From contig NZ_AHBZ03000012.1 of assembly GCF_000238375.3 (NCBI RefSeq), positions 496,001 through 560,000 of the forward strand: a stretch of 64,000 bases of DNA, written 5' to 3'. The notes beneath the pieces were generated by a model. That model did not search any database and was not told where the DNA came from. It saw only the letters and a program-made list of their open reading frames with translations. Below, one piece after another: positions 47,468 to 55,797 of this stretch (position 1 is its first letter; each line of letters starts with the position of its first letter). A program made the position numbers and the translations under genes. The DNA comes from Pseudoalteromonas citrea (GTDB lineage Bacteria > Pseudomonadota > Gammaproteobacteria > Enterobacterales > Alteromonadaceae).

Positions 47468-49588
47468 ATGCGCAAAAAAACCAACACTTTAATGTGGACT
47501 TGCTTGATGGCAAGCACCCCACTTATGGCTGCAACAACAGATAATCAATCTTTTTACGGCTACACAGGGCTAATTAACATCCCAAATGCTTATGTAACCG
47601 ACTTCGGTAGCTTACATACGCAATATAATAATCAACTTGAATACCGAGCAGACGTTGTTGATGGACATAACTTCACAATCAACACCGGTGTATTTGAAGG
47701 GTTAGAAGTAGGCGGTAAAATTGCCAGTAATAGCATGCACAACAACATGTTTCATGATCGAGAAAAAGGCATTAGTGAAATTCGTGATCTCTCTTTCAAT
47801 GCTAAATATCAGTTGCCGTTTATTCCCAAAAATTGGTTTTCATTGGCCGTGGGCGCACAAGACATAGGCGGTGCTGCTAACAACTACAAAGCTTACTATG
47901 CGGTTGCAACCAAACGCTTAGGCGACTTTGACTTAACACTTGGTGCAGGCACAACAGATAACCTAACAAATCGACTAGATGGCCCATTCGCCGGTGTGCA
48001 GTGGCATGCAACAAACTGGTTAAGTATAACTGCTGAACACGATGGTGAAGCAACCAGCTCAGGCCTCAAACTACATGTGCCAAGCAAGTGGTTAAGCAAT
48101 CAACTTGCCATTAGCCTAGCTGTAAACTACTACGACCATAAACAAAGTGAAGACGATGTCTATTTTGGTATTAACTTTAAATACCAATTAAATAAACCTG
48201 AACATAAAAGCTTTAGGCCGGTAAAGCCGGCACCACAGCTTTTGCCTCAAACCACGACTCACATAGAACCAATAGTACCAAACACTGCTGATTCAAACAG
48301 TTCTGGGCCAAAAGCTCCCCAACTAAAAAATAAGCCAACTTTACTGAAATCAAAGCAAGTAAAGCACACAGCCACTGACTCAGAGTTAGAACAAACAGCC
48401 ATGGCCTTTAAAGCAGCGTTGCTTGACGATGGATTTGAAAACATTCATGTTGGTTATAGCCTATCTAGTGTGCACGTTATTATTGAAAACCATGTATTTA
48501 ATCAAAACGAATTAGACGCAATAGGGTTGATATTAGGCCGACTACAAGCGCACTTTAACTACCCGGGTATGGACTTCAACTTAGTACTGCAAAAGCTAGA
48601 AATACCGCAAATACAAATATCTGGCCAGTTAGATGATTACAGAGGCTTTATACAATCAGGCAGTGCACCAAACTTAGCCATCACCAACCGAGTAAACATA
48701 CAGCATGGCGGCCTGACTTGGGTTAATTTTGGCTCGACGAATAGCCCGTATTACACGCCCCGCTTAACGCTAAGCCCTGACATTGTAAAAGGCGTAGCCA
48801 CTGAACTTGGTGTACTTGACTATTCACTTGCATTAAAAGCGCAGCTAGAGGTACCGATTTGGCAAGGTGGCTCTATTAACGTTACCGGTACGCAAGGTAT
48901 TGCCACGTCAGACGATTTTAAAGACAACAAGCCTTTTACAAGGTTTAGGCATAAAGATGGCCTTACCAGCTTAACCTACAAACAAAACTGGCAGTTACCC
49001 TACAATATTTATAACCAAACGCAAATTGGCTATTACTACGATTTTACTGATTACTTAGGCTTTAAACACCAAAGTATGTGGATGAGTGAAAGCGGCCGTC
49101 ACCAAGTCAGTGCACAGCTTGGCTACTTTGACTATCAAGATTTTGATGGTGACAAAACAATTTACAATACCAGCTATCAGTACAACTTATCAGAATACGA
49201 TATCAGCCTATCAGCAAGCGTTGGTAAGTTTTTCAATAAAGACAGCGGCTATAAGCTCACCAGTAAATTCTGGTTTGGCGATACATCACTCGATGTTTAT
49301 TACCTTGACACCAAAGGCCGGTTTGTTGGTATAGGCTTAACCGTGCCACTCACTCCTCGTAAAGACTATGCAACCCCGTACGGAGTTATAAAAGGTAAGA
49401 GCAATTGGAGGGAGCGTATACAAACCCGTGTAGGTGAATCACATAACAACGTCGCATTTGGTCTAGGCAAATTGCCGTTTGATGATACCTCAATTGAAAC
49501 AGAGTTGTTTAATCAGAGTAGGTTATCAGAGAGTTACATTCAACATCACTTACCTAGGTTACGCGAGGCTTATTTCAAGCTCAATTAA
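47468..49588 (+). CDS. YjbH family outer-membrane exopolysaccharide protein
   Basis: 706 residues with a signal peptide (1-21, ending LMA-A). N-terminal barrel-like region with the YjbH signature 'FYGYTGLINIPNAYVTDFGSLHTQYNNQLE', a Pro-rich linker (about 240-300), a small alpha/beta domain ('AFKAALLDDGFENIHVGYSLSSVHVIIEN'), and a C-terminal barrel ('KNWQLPYNIYNQTQIGYYYDF', 'YNTSYQYNLSEYDISLSASVGKFFNKDSGYKLTSKFWFGDT'). In E. coli yjbEFGH is linked to exopolysaccharide export. Here it stands alone, upstream of the initiating sugar transferase, with a strong hairpin after it. Confidence 0.85.
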   Translation: MRKKTNTLMWTCLMASTPLMAATTDNQSFYGYTGLINIPNAYVTDFGSLHTQYNNQLEYRADVVDGHNFTINTGVFEGLEVGGKIASNSMHNNMFHDREKGISEIRDLSFNAKYQLPFIPKNWFSLAVGAQDIGGAANNYKAYYAVATKRLGDFDLTLGAGTTDNLTNRLDGPFAGVQWHATNWLSITAEHDGEATSSGLKLHVPSKWLSNQLAISLAVNYYDHKQSEDDVYFGINFKYQLNKPEHKSFRPVKPAPQLLPQTTTHIEPIVPNTADSNSSGPKAPQLKNKPTLLKSKQVKHTATDSELEQTAMAFKAALLDDGFENIHVGYSLSSVHVIIENHVFNQNELDAIGLILGRLQAHFNYPGMDFNLVLQKLEIPQIQISGQLDDYRGFIQSGSAPNLAITNRVNIQHGGLTWVNFGSTNSPYYTPRLTLSPDIVKGVATELGVLDYSLALKAQLEVPIWQGGSINVTGTQGIATSDDFKDNKPFTRFRHKDGLTSLTYKQNWQLPYNIYNQTQIGYYYDFTDYLGFKHQSMWMSESGRHQVSAQLGYFDYQDFDGDKTIYNTSYQYNLSEYDISLSASVGKFFNKDSGYKLTSKFWFGDTSLDVYYLDTKGRFVGIGLTVPLTPRKDYATPYGVIKGKSNWRERIQTRVGESHNNVAFGLGKLPFDDTSIETELFNQSRLSESYIQHHLPRLREAYFKLN

Positions 49589-49624
49589 CAAAGGTTCACT
49601 GTTAATGTGAAGGAAGAAAACAGC

Positions 49625-49670
49625 ACAGTGATGGGTGGTGTTGAGTTTACTCAACACCACCCATCACTGT
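49625..49670 (+). terminator. 21-bp perfect hairpin after the yjbH-like gene
   Basis: A 21-bp stem without mismatch (left arm 49625-49645, right arm 49650-49670) with a TTTA loop, followed by TTTATAAAATT, starts 37 bases after the stop. Its length is well above normal for an intrinsic terminator. Confidence 0.75.
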
Positions 49671-49787
49671 TTATAAAATTAAAACAATAACAAACCGATA
49701 CCTAATTCCCATCCTTTTAAAAATATCATATAATAGTAAAGCCCGTTGGCTATTCCAGATACAAAACAAACATTATAACGGACTACA

Positions 49788-50783
49788 ATGAAAACATCTG
49801 CAGCAGCACGAGATAACTCTGAATCAACAACTCCAAAAAATATAAGGAGTGTACACTTTAATCAAAACGAAAATATTGTATCTGAAAGAAGTAATTTCAT
49901 TCACATTTATTGCCCAACTTCATGTATTAATACCATTGAATCCGTATTGGCCAATCATAAGGTGGCATACGATATAAATAATTACGCAATTCAAGACTTT
50001 GCTGATGCTACTCTATGCCACTTTCAAAGTTCCGAACTGGATGATCAGCAACAGGCTTTTCTCATCTCAGCCACCGAACATGGGAGCTGGGTAGAACCTC
50101 TAGTGGGCTACCTGGACAGAAAGTTGGGCTATACAGAGGTTAAATTATTACACACTGGTTATTTTTTACATCAAAAAGCCTTTTCATTGCTGTCTAACAA
50201 CCGACACAAGAATGAAAAACGCTGCATTGATCTACTTTTTGTAATCTTAATCGCCATCATTGGCATCCCTGTTGGGATAATAACTGCACTCCTCATCAAA
50301 CTTGAATCTCCAGGGCCTATATTTTTTAAACAACGTAGAACAGGCCAATATAATAAAGAATTTGATGTAATTAAGTTTCGCTCTATGCGTAATGATGCAG
50401 AAAAGAACGGTGCTCAATGGGCCACCCAAAATGATGCAAGAGTAACTAAAGTTGGTAAATTTATTAGAAAAACGCGAATTGATGAGTTACCACAATTAAT
50501 TAATGTGTGTAAGGGTGAAATGTCAATTGTAGGTCCACGACCTGAGCGGGAAGTATTTATCAATGAATTAGAAAAAGAAATACCATATTACCGATTTCGT
50601 CATGCTGTAAAACCTGGTATCACAGGGCTTGCTCAAGTAAAGTACCCTTATGGCGCATCGACGGAAGATGCTATTTGGAAGCATAAGTTTGATATTTATT
50701 ACATTAAGCACCAGAACTGGCGTATGGAGTTGAAGATTCTACTCTTAACCGTTAAAACCGTTATTTTTGGAATGGGAAGGTAG
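49788..50783 (+). CDS. Polyprenyl-phosphate sugar-1-phosphate transferase (initiating enzyme)
   Basis: Bacterial sugar transferase (WbaP/WcaJ/PglC superfamily) that loads the first sugar phosphate onto undecaprenyl phosphate. 331 residues: a soluble N-terminal part of about 145 residues, one re-entrant membrane helix ('RCIDLLFVILIAIIGIPVGIITALLIKLES'), then the catalytic core 'GPIFFKQRRTGQYNKEFDVIKFRSM', 'TKVGKFIRKTRIDELPQLINV', 'GEMSIVGPRPER' and 'KPGITGLAQVKYPYG'. The usual four-helix N-terminal block of WcaJ is missing. It is followed after two bases by a GT2 gene. Start chosen as the first ATG, after CGGACTACA. Confidence 0.9.
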   Translation: MKTSAAARDNSESTTPKNIRSVHFNQNENIVSERSNFIHIYCPTSCINTIESVLANHKVAYDINNYAIQDFADATLCHFQSSELDDQQQAFLISATEHGSWVEPLVGYLDRKLGYTEVKLLHTGYFLHQKAFSLLSNNRHKNEKRCIDLLFVILIAIIGIPVGIITALLIKLESPGPIFFKQRRTGQYNKEFDVIKFRSMRNDAEKNGAQWATQNDARVTKVGKFIRKTRIDELPQLINVCKGEMSIVGPRPEREVFINELEKEIPYYRFRHAVKPGITGLAQVKYPYGASTEDAIWKHKFDIYYIKHQNWRMELKILLLTVKTVIFGMGR

Positions 50784-50785
50784 CA

Positions 50786-51607
50786 ATGAGTTCAAAATTT
50801 TCCGTATTATGCTCTCTGTATTTTAAAGAAGAGCCCGCTTACCTAGAGCAATGCTTCGAAAGTTTAGCGTGGCAAACACTTGAAGCCAACGAAGTAGTTG
50901 TAGTTCATGATGGCCCTTTAACTGATGCACTATACAAAACGTTAGATAAATGGAAAAAAAAGCTTCCTGTCAAAGAAGTTATTTTACCTTGTAATGTAGG
51001 CTTAGGAGAAGCTTTAAACGCGGGGTTGGAAGAATGCAGCTATGATTTGGTAGCGAGAGTTGATACCGATGATATTAACCATCTAGACCGATTCGATAAA
51101 CAAATCACTTATATGGACTTAAATCCAGATGTAGCAGCATTAAGTTGCAACATAAACGAATTTGAAACAGACCCAGATTTACCTTCAAGAATTAGAGCGG
51201 TGCCTAAATCAGAAGACATCAAAGCTTATTCACTTAGGCGTAACCCTATCAACCATATGGCTGTGATATTTAGAAAAAAAGCAATAATTAATGTTGGTAG
51301 TTATCAACATCTGCATTTTATGGAAGATTATTACTTATGGCTAAGGCTACAGGCTAAAGGTTATTCACTAGCTAACCAAAATATGATTTTAGTAAGTGCA
51401 AGAGTTGGTAACGGTATGCTGGAAAGAAGAAGAGGCTTCAGGTATGCAAAGAGTGAAATTAAAATCATGCAAGAAGTTTACAAACTAAAACTAACACTAA
51501 ACCCTTTAGTTTTAGTTTATTTTTCTTTAAGGGCTCTGTTACGACTAGTTCCAAGTAAGTTTCTATCTAAGATATACTCTTTAAATAGACATAAAATCGC
51601 ACCTTAA
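50786..51607 (+). CDS. Family 2 glycosyltransferase (AmsE-like)
   Basis: 273-residue GT-A enzyme, cytoplasmic face of the membrane. 'FSVLCSLYFKEEPAYLEQCFESLAWQT' and 'EVVVVHDGPLTDALYKTL' form the nucleotide-sugar site, 'LVARVDTDDINHLDRF' holds the DxD metal motif, and 'HFMEDYYLWLRL' is the ED-Y catalytic-base region. Similar to AmsE/galactosyl-type transferases of exopolysaccharide loci. It probably adds the second sugar after the sugar transferase encoded just upstream. Converges with kdsD. Confidence 0.88.
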   Translation: MSSKFSVLCSLYFKEEPAYLEQCFESLAWQTLEANEVVVVHDGPLTDALYKTLDKWKKKLPVKEVILPCNVGLGEALNAGLEECSYDLVARVDTDDINHLDRFDKQITYMDLNPDVAALSCNINEFETDPDLPSRIRAVPKSEDIKAYSLRRNPINHMAVIFRKKAIINVGSYQHLHFMEDYYLWLRLQAKGYSLANQNMILVSARVGNGMLERRRGFRYAKSEIKIMQEVYKLKLTLNPLVLVYFSLRALLRLVPSKFLSKIYSLNRHKIAP

Positions 51608-51652
51608 TCATTAATAAAGCCAATTTAACCATTGGCTTTATTAATATAAAGG

Positions 51653-52585
51653 TTATTTTTTTAAAATCCCCACAACAGCATTACCCTCTCGAACTATCAG
51701 TGAAGTTATCTCTTTACTTTCCATTACTTCATAAGCTTCTTGTATATTCAGTTCAGGAGATATTGAAGCCGGGTTAATTGAAGCGATATCTTTTGCTACC
51801 AAATCGAAGGCATCTCTACCTTTTGATTCCATAGCTCTCCTCAAGTCGCCATCAGTTATAATAGCTAAGGTTTCATTATTTAAATTGACTAATGTTAACC
51901 CTAAATGGCTTGATGATATTTTATCAATAATAGAAGTAAAATCAGCATCCGAAGCAACGCTGGGAAGGTTGTCAGAAAACATTTCATCTCGCACTTTTGA
52001 CAGTAATCGACGACCTAAACTCCCCCCAGGATGAAAACGTGCAAAGTTCTCAGGTTTAAAACCACGTACATCCATTAAAGCGACTGTTAATGCATCACCC
52101 ATAACAAGAGTTGCAGTAGTTGAAGATGTTGGTGCTAACTGCAAAGGACAAGCTTCTTTAGGTACAGCAATATCTAGATGACAGTGCGAATTTAAAGCAA
52201 GTGTAGAGTTTTCTTTACCTGTGATCGCAATAACGAAGTTATCATTATCACGCAAGAAAGGTAATAGCTTTAACACTTCATCAGTTTCACCTGAATTCGA
52301 TATAGCAATGAACACATCTTCTGGCTTCACCATTCCAAGATCACCATGAAATGCCTCTCCAGGGTGCATAAAGAAACTTGGTGTACCAGTACTCGCAAAA
52401 GATGCTGCTATTTTCTTCCCGATAATTCCGGATTTTCCCATCCCACAAATAATTGTTCGACCTTTTGTGTTAATAATGGCATTGATAGCCACTTCAAATT
52501 CAGAACCTAACCTTCTTGCCATGTAATCCAATCCTTCTATTTCGGTTTGAATTACCTCTCTTGCAATATCAATTGAACTAGCCAT
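51653..52585 (-). CDS. kdsD: D-arabinose-5-phosphate isomerase, KdsD/KpsF type
   Basis: Interconverts ribulose 5-phosphate and arabinose 5-phosphate, the first step toward Kdo. SIS domain (about 30-200) with 'IICGMGKSGIIGKKIAASFASTGTPSFF', 'EAFHGDLGM', 'SNSGETDEV' and 'FHPGGSLGRRLL', then two CBS modules. The 310 residues end at '…NAVVGILKK', so the C-terminal segment (HDLLRAG-type) of E. coli KdsD (328) is missing. The ATG follows the kdsB stop without a gap. Last gene of the leftward locus; a second copy elsewhere is expected for core LPS. Confidence 0.9.
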   Translation of the reverse strand: MASSIDIAREVIQTEIEGLDYMARRLGSEFEVAINAIINTKGRTIICGMGKSGIIGKKIAASFASTGTPSFFMHPGEAFHGDLGMVKPEDVFIAISNSGETDEVLKLLPFLRDNDNFVIAITGKENSTLALNSHCHLDIAVPKEACPLQLAPTSSTTATLVMGDALTVALMDVRGFKPENFARFHPGGSLGRRLLSKVRDEMFSDNLPSVASDADFTSIIDKISSSHLGLTLVNLNNETLAIITDGDLRRAMESKGRDAFDLVAKDIASINPASISPELNIQEAYEVMESKEITSLIVREGNAVVGILKK

Positions 52586-53338
52586 TTAAAATGTCTTCTC
52601 TTCCATTATTTTTTTGATAGTTTCGTAATCGTCATTAGTACCTATACCATGAGGGACTACACCATCAAATGTCATTGTCCCGATACTCATTCCGTGACTT
52701 AAAGCGCGCAACTGCTCCAAATTTTCATAACTCTCAAGTTCATCTTCTGCGTATGAACAAAATTCTTTCAAAGCAGAAACTCGGTAGGCATAAATCCCGA
52801 TATGTCTTTTTGCAAATGACAAATCAGAAGGGCTATCACGATTAATTGGCGACGCGGAACGAGTAAAATAAAGCGCTCGACCATTATGGCCAAGAACAGC
52901 TTTGACAACATTAGGGTTTACAAAATCATCTTGAGAACGCAAAGGAACAACAACGGTTGTAAGATGGTAAGAGGGATTTGCCAACGTAAATGAAACGAGT
53001 TGTTGAATAAGCATCGGCGGAATCATAGGTTCATCACCTTGCACATTAACGACAACGGTTTCATCGCCCCACTCCTTGATCTGCACAACCTCATTAATAC
53101 GATCAGTGCCAGATTGGTGCGCGGAAGCTGTTAAAACAACTTGAATATCCTCTCCTTTTAACGCATCACTGATTCTTTGATCATCAGTCGCAACGAAAAT
53201 ATCAGCTTGCTTGATACCCGCGTCTTTACACCGCTCAATTACATGCCAAATAACTGGTTTATCGATTAGATTTAATAAAGGCTTACCAGGCAGTCTAGAT
53301 GAGCCATACCGTGCTGGGATTACAACTTTCACACTCAT
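52586..53338 (-). CDS. kdsB: CMP-Kdo synthetase-like protein with altered metal site
   Basis: KdsB activates Kdo with CTP. 250 residues with 'VVIPARYGSSRLPGKPLLNL', 'VVNVQGDEPMIPP', 'NPNVVKAVL', 'HIGIYAYRVSALKEFC' and 'ENLEQLRAL'. However, the family motif RADHQSGTER reads SAHQSGTDR here after a TA (Asp98-equivalent is Ala), and GVDTPEDLE reads GIGTNDDYE (Asp235-equivalent is Gly). Both aspartates bind the catalytic Mg2+ in E. coli KdsB. Activity is doubtful or altered. Lies between kdsC and kdsD, consistent with the Kdo module. Confidence 0.85.
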   Translation of the reverse strand: MSVKVVIPARYGSSRLPGKPLLNLIDKPVIWHVIERCKDAGIKQADIFVATDDQRISDALKGEDIQVVLTASAHQSGTDRINEVVQIKEWGDETVVVNVQGDEPMIPPMLIQQLVSFTLANPSYHLTTVVVPLRSQDDFVNPNVVKAVLGHNGRALYFTRSASPINRDSPSDLSFAKRHIGIYAYRVSALKEFCSYAEDELESYENLEQLRALSHGMSIGTMTFDGVVPHGIGTNDDYETIKKIMEEKTF

Positions 53339-53341
53339 TAT

Positions 53342-53875
53342 TTATTGCTCCATTGTTGCAAAGTCATCTAAGCAAATTTTATCAAGTAAAGGTTGATATA
53401 CCTCTTTTAGTGGTTTATCAAGTTGTGGCACTAACAATAGATCAACAAACTCTCTTACCATCCCATTTCCACCTTCAAGAGACGAAACCCAATCTGCACT
53501 ATCGATAGCTAAACCTACCTTCTCAAAGACTGGTATATCCAGCACATCATCACCTAGGAAAGCAATTTGATCTGATGTGATTCCATACTTAGAGCAGATA
53601 TTCATTAAAGCGGGAAGCTTATTTTTACAACCAGTAATTATTTCATCAAAACACAGTTGTTGACAGCGAGTATCTAAAGCGGAACTTGCTTTACCTGAAA
53701 TAACGCCAGTAAGAATATTGTGACTACGTAATAACTCTATTGCTAAGCTATCCTTAACATTAAACGATTTGAAGAACTCACCTTCCTGGTGAATATAAAT
53801 AGAGCCATCAGTCATGACCCCATCAACATCAAGTAAAACCATTTTTATATTCTTACAAACTTGGTTATCTAACAT
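53342..53875 (-). CDS. kdsC: Kdo-8-phosphate phosphatase KdsC-like (HAD), with internal deletion
   Basis: HAD-family phosphatase that releases Kdo from Kdo 8-phosphate. 177 residues with 'VLLDVDGVMTDGSIYI' (nucleophile Asp), 'NVKDSLAIELLRS', 'TGVISGKASSALDTRC' and 'QIAFLGDDVLDIPVF'. After GLA the family has about 18 residues (…VADAHP…ADYV) but here only 'IDSADWV', so about ten residues including the VADAHP loop are absent. The start lies two bases after the kdsA pseudogene stop. The missing loop may reduce tetramer function. Confidence 0.82.
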   Translation of the reverse strand: MLDNQVCKNIKMVLLDVDGVMTDGSIYIHQEGEFFKSFNVKDSLAIELLRSHNILTGVISGKASSALDTRCQQLCFDEIITGCKNKLPALMNICSKYGITSDQIAFLGDDVLDIPVFEKVGLAIDSADWVSSLEGGNGMVREFVDLLLVPQLDKPLKEVYQPLLDKICLDDFATMEQ

Positions 53876-53877
53876 AA

Positions 53878-54643
53878 CTAGGCCAATTTAGATTCGATAC
53901 AAGCACGACGATGAACAACCCCATCAATCTCGAGTAGGGTCTCTAATAGCTCCTCCATATGTTTCAGCGGCAACATATTTGGACCGTCACACAATGCTTT
54001 ATCTGGGTCGGGATGTGTTTCCATGGAACAAGCCATCAATACCGATGGCTACTGCTGCTCTTTCAATCGCTGGTACGTGATAGCGATCGCCACCAGTTGA
54101 ACCATTCAGAGTACCAAGCATTTGAACACTGTGCGTTGCATCCATTACAACTTTGCATCCTGTTTCTTTCATGATGGTTAAACCGGGCATGTAGTTAACA
54201 AGCTGACCAAAGCCAAAACTAGTACCACGATCACATAGCCATATATCCTCATTGCCAACGGCGCGACACTTTTCAACGACTGGCGCCATGTCAGCAGGGT
54301 GTATCCATTGGCCTTTTTTGATATTTACTGGCTTACCCATTGAAGCAACTCGTTGAATAAAACCAGTTTGACGCACAAGAAAAGCCGGAGTTTGTAAAAC
54401 ATCAACAACTGATGCGACTTCATCTAACGGTGTATCATCATGAACGTCTGTAATAACTTTCACACCTAACTGATCTTTTGCTTTCTAAAGAATTTTCAAC
54501 CCTTCTTCAATACCCGGGGCGGTAAAAGCAGACTTGGCAATATATTCAATACCAAGATTATTTGTAATTTCTTGTAACTCTGCAAAAGTATCTAGAACTA
54601 AACTTTCAGATTCGATGACACATGGTCCTGCTATAAAAAACAT
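53878..54643 (-). pseudogene. kdsA: kdsA (Kdo-8-phosphate synthase) pseudogene with three lesions
   Basis: Three pieces together cover all of KdsA. The start at 54643 gives [20 protein letters not shown], then: (1) an in-frame deletion of about 11 codons where the family has the substrate-binding KANRSS segment (sequence reads [12 protein letters not shown]); (2) an in-frame TAG after GLKIL (54485-54487), where a Gln or Glu codon is expected; (3) an extra C in 'GGCTTGTTCC' near 54022, which shifts the frame at GLFMETHPDPD. Beyond it the other frame still encodes the normal C-terminus through 53878. It lies in order before kdsC. The enzyme cannot be made in active form. Confidence 0.9.
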
Positions 54644-54708
54644 ATACGCCCCTAATTAAAATAAAAATACTACAAAGCAGTGAAATATTTAAAGTGATAC
54701 TACGAGCA

Positions 54709-55797
54709 TTAGGTAATACTATTTCGCAGTTTTTTATTAAATTTTGAATCCAAATTTTCCTTTGCAAGTTCAACATTGTACTCAGATTTACACTCATGGT
54801 TTTCGAAAGAGAAACTACTCAATAAATGTCCAAGTTCGTTAGGGTTTTTATAGATATAAAGGTTATCTTTCATAATTCTTGAATCATAAAAATCAGAAAT
54901 AAACACTGGCATTCCGGTTAGTAAACACTGCATTATTTTTGCTGGGATCACTCCATTCATCACACCTTTATAAGGAATTATTATCCCATCTGAATTACTC
55001 ATAATAGATTCCAAGAGGGAGGTTTCATTACTCTCGTACCCCATAGCGGTAATAAAGTCATATTCATCAACAATTCCTAAATCATCAACCCCCCAAAATA
55101 ACAACTCAATTGATTTAGACTCAAGAACTTTTAAAATGCTCATATCAAAGTGCGATGAAATAGTTCCAAAGAAAGCTAATTTAGTGATGGTTTTTCTTAT
55201 AGGATTACATTCATATTTGGGTAAAGAAATATCACTAACCGATGGTAGTATTTGAAAAACATTATGATGCTCTCTGGTTAACTTATCTCGCAAATAATAG
55301 GAATCAACCAGAATTGTGTTTGCAAGACACAATAAGTCTTTTTCATTTAAAATAACATTTTTACTTATATTAGGCCAATCTGAAAAATTTCTTACGCAGT
55401 CATACACTAAGTGATCAGTTGACACTAAAGATAGTACAGATTTAGTAAAAGAACATGGTACATACACTATTATATGGTCATAGTTATCGTACCTCATATT
55501 CCTACACAGAATCTTAGCTGAAATATCATTCAAAAATGTAACATGTGGTATATTAAAGCATTTATATTCAAAAAAATCAGATGACGGATAAGGATTAGAG
55601 TGAGAGCGAGGTTTAGTGCAAAACTTAGCCTTTAAGTATGAGTACCAACGTTTGAAAGTAAATAAAGATGTCGACTTTATTCCAGAAACAAAATCTACGT
55701 CATAGCCATCATCGATAAAAAATTCAGCCACCTTGTGATGCCTTTGAAAAGTCGCATCCCAATTCACCCCACTTAATATTAAGACTCGTTTTCTCAC
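54709..55797 (-). CDS. Putative glycosyltransferase (GT-B type)
   Basis: 362 residues with an N-terminal 'RVLILSGVNWDATFQRHHKVAEFFIDDGYDVDFVSG' Rossmann pattern and a C-terminal domain with 'KLAFFGTISSHFDMSILKVLESKSIELLFWG' and 'GIIIPYKGVMNGVIPAKIMQCLLTGMPVFISDF', as in GT4/GT1-like enzymes that take a nucleotide sugar. Donor and acceptor cannot be predicted. It overlaps the wzy start by four bases. Strongly AT-rich, with codon use unlike the housekeeping genes, suggesting transfer. Confidence 0.75.
   Translation of the reverse strand: MRKRVLILSGVNWDATFQRHHKVAEFFIDDGYDVDFVSGIKSTSLFTFKRWYSYLKAKFCTKPRSHSNPYPSSDFFEYKCFNIPHVTFLNDISAKILCRNMRYDNYDHIIVYVPCSFTKSVLSLVSTDHLVYDCVRNFSDWPNISKNVILNEKDLLCLANTILVDSYYLRDKLTREHHNVFQILPSVSDISLPKYECNPIRKTITKLAFFGTISSHFDMSILKVLESKSIELLFWGVDDLGIVDEYDFITAMGYESNETSLLESIMSNSDGIIIPYKGVMNGVIPAKIMQCLLTGMPVFISDFYDSRIMKDNLYIYKNPNELGHLLSSFSFENHECKSEYNVELAKENLDSKFNKKLRNSIT

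Noticed and set aside
53999-54463. Independent short gene inside the kdsA region
   Set aside because: It is the middle segment of KdsA between the TAG and the frameshift, not a separate gene.
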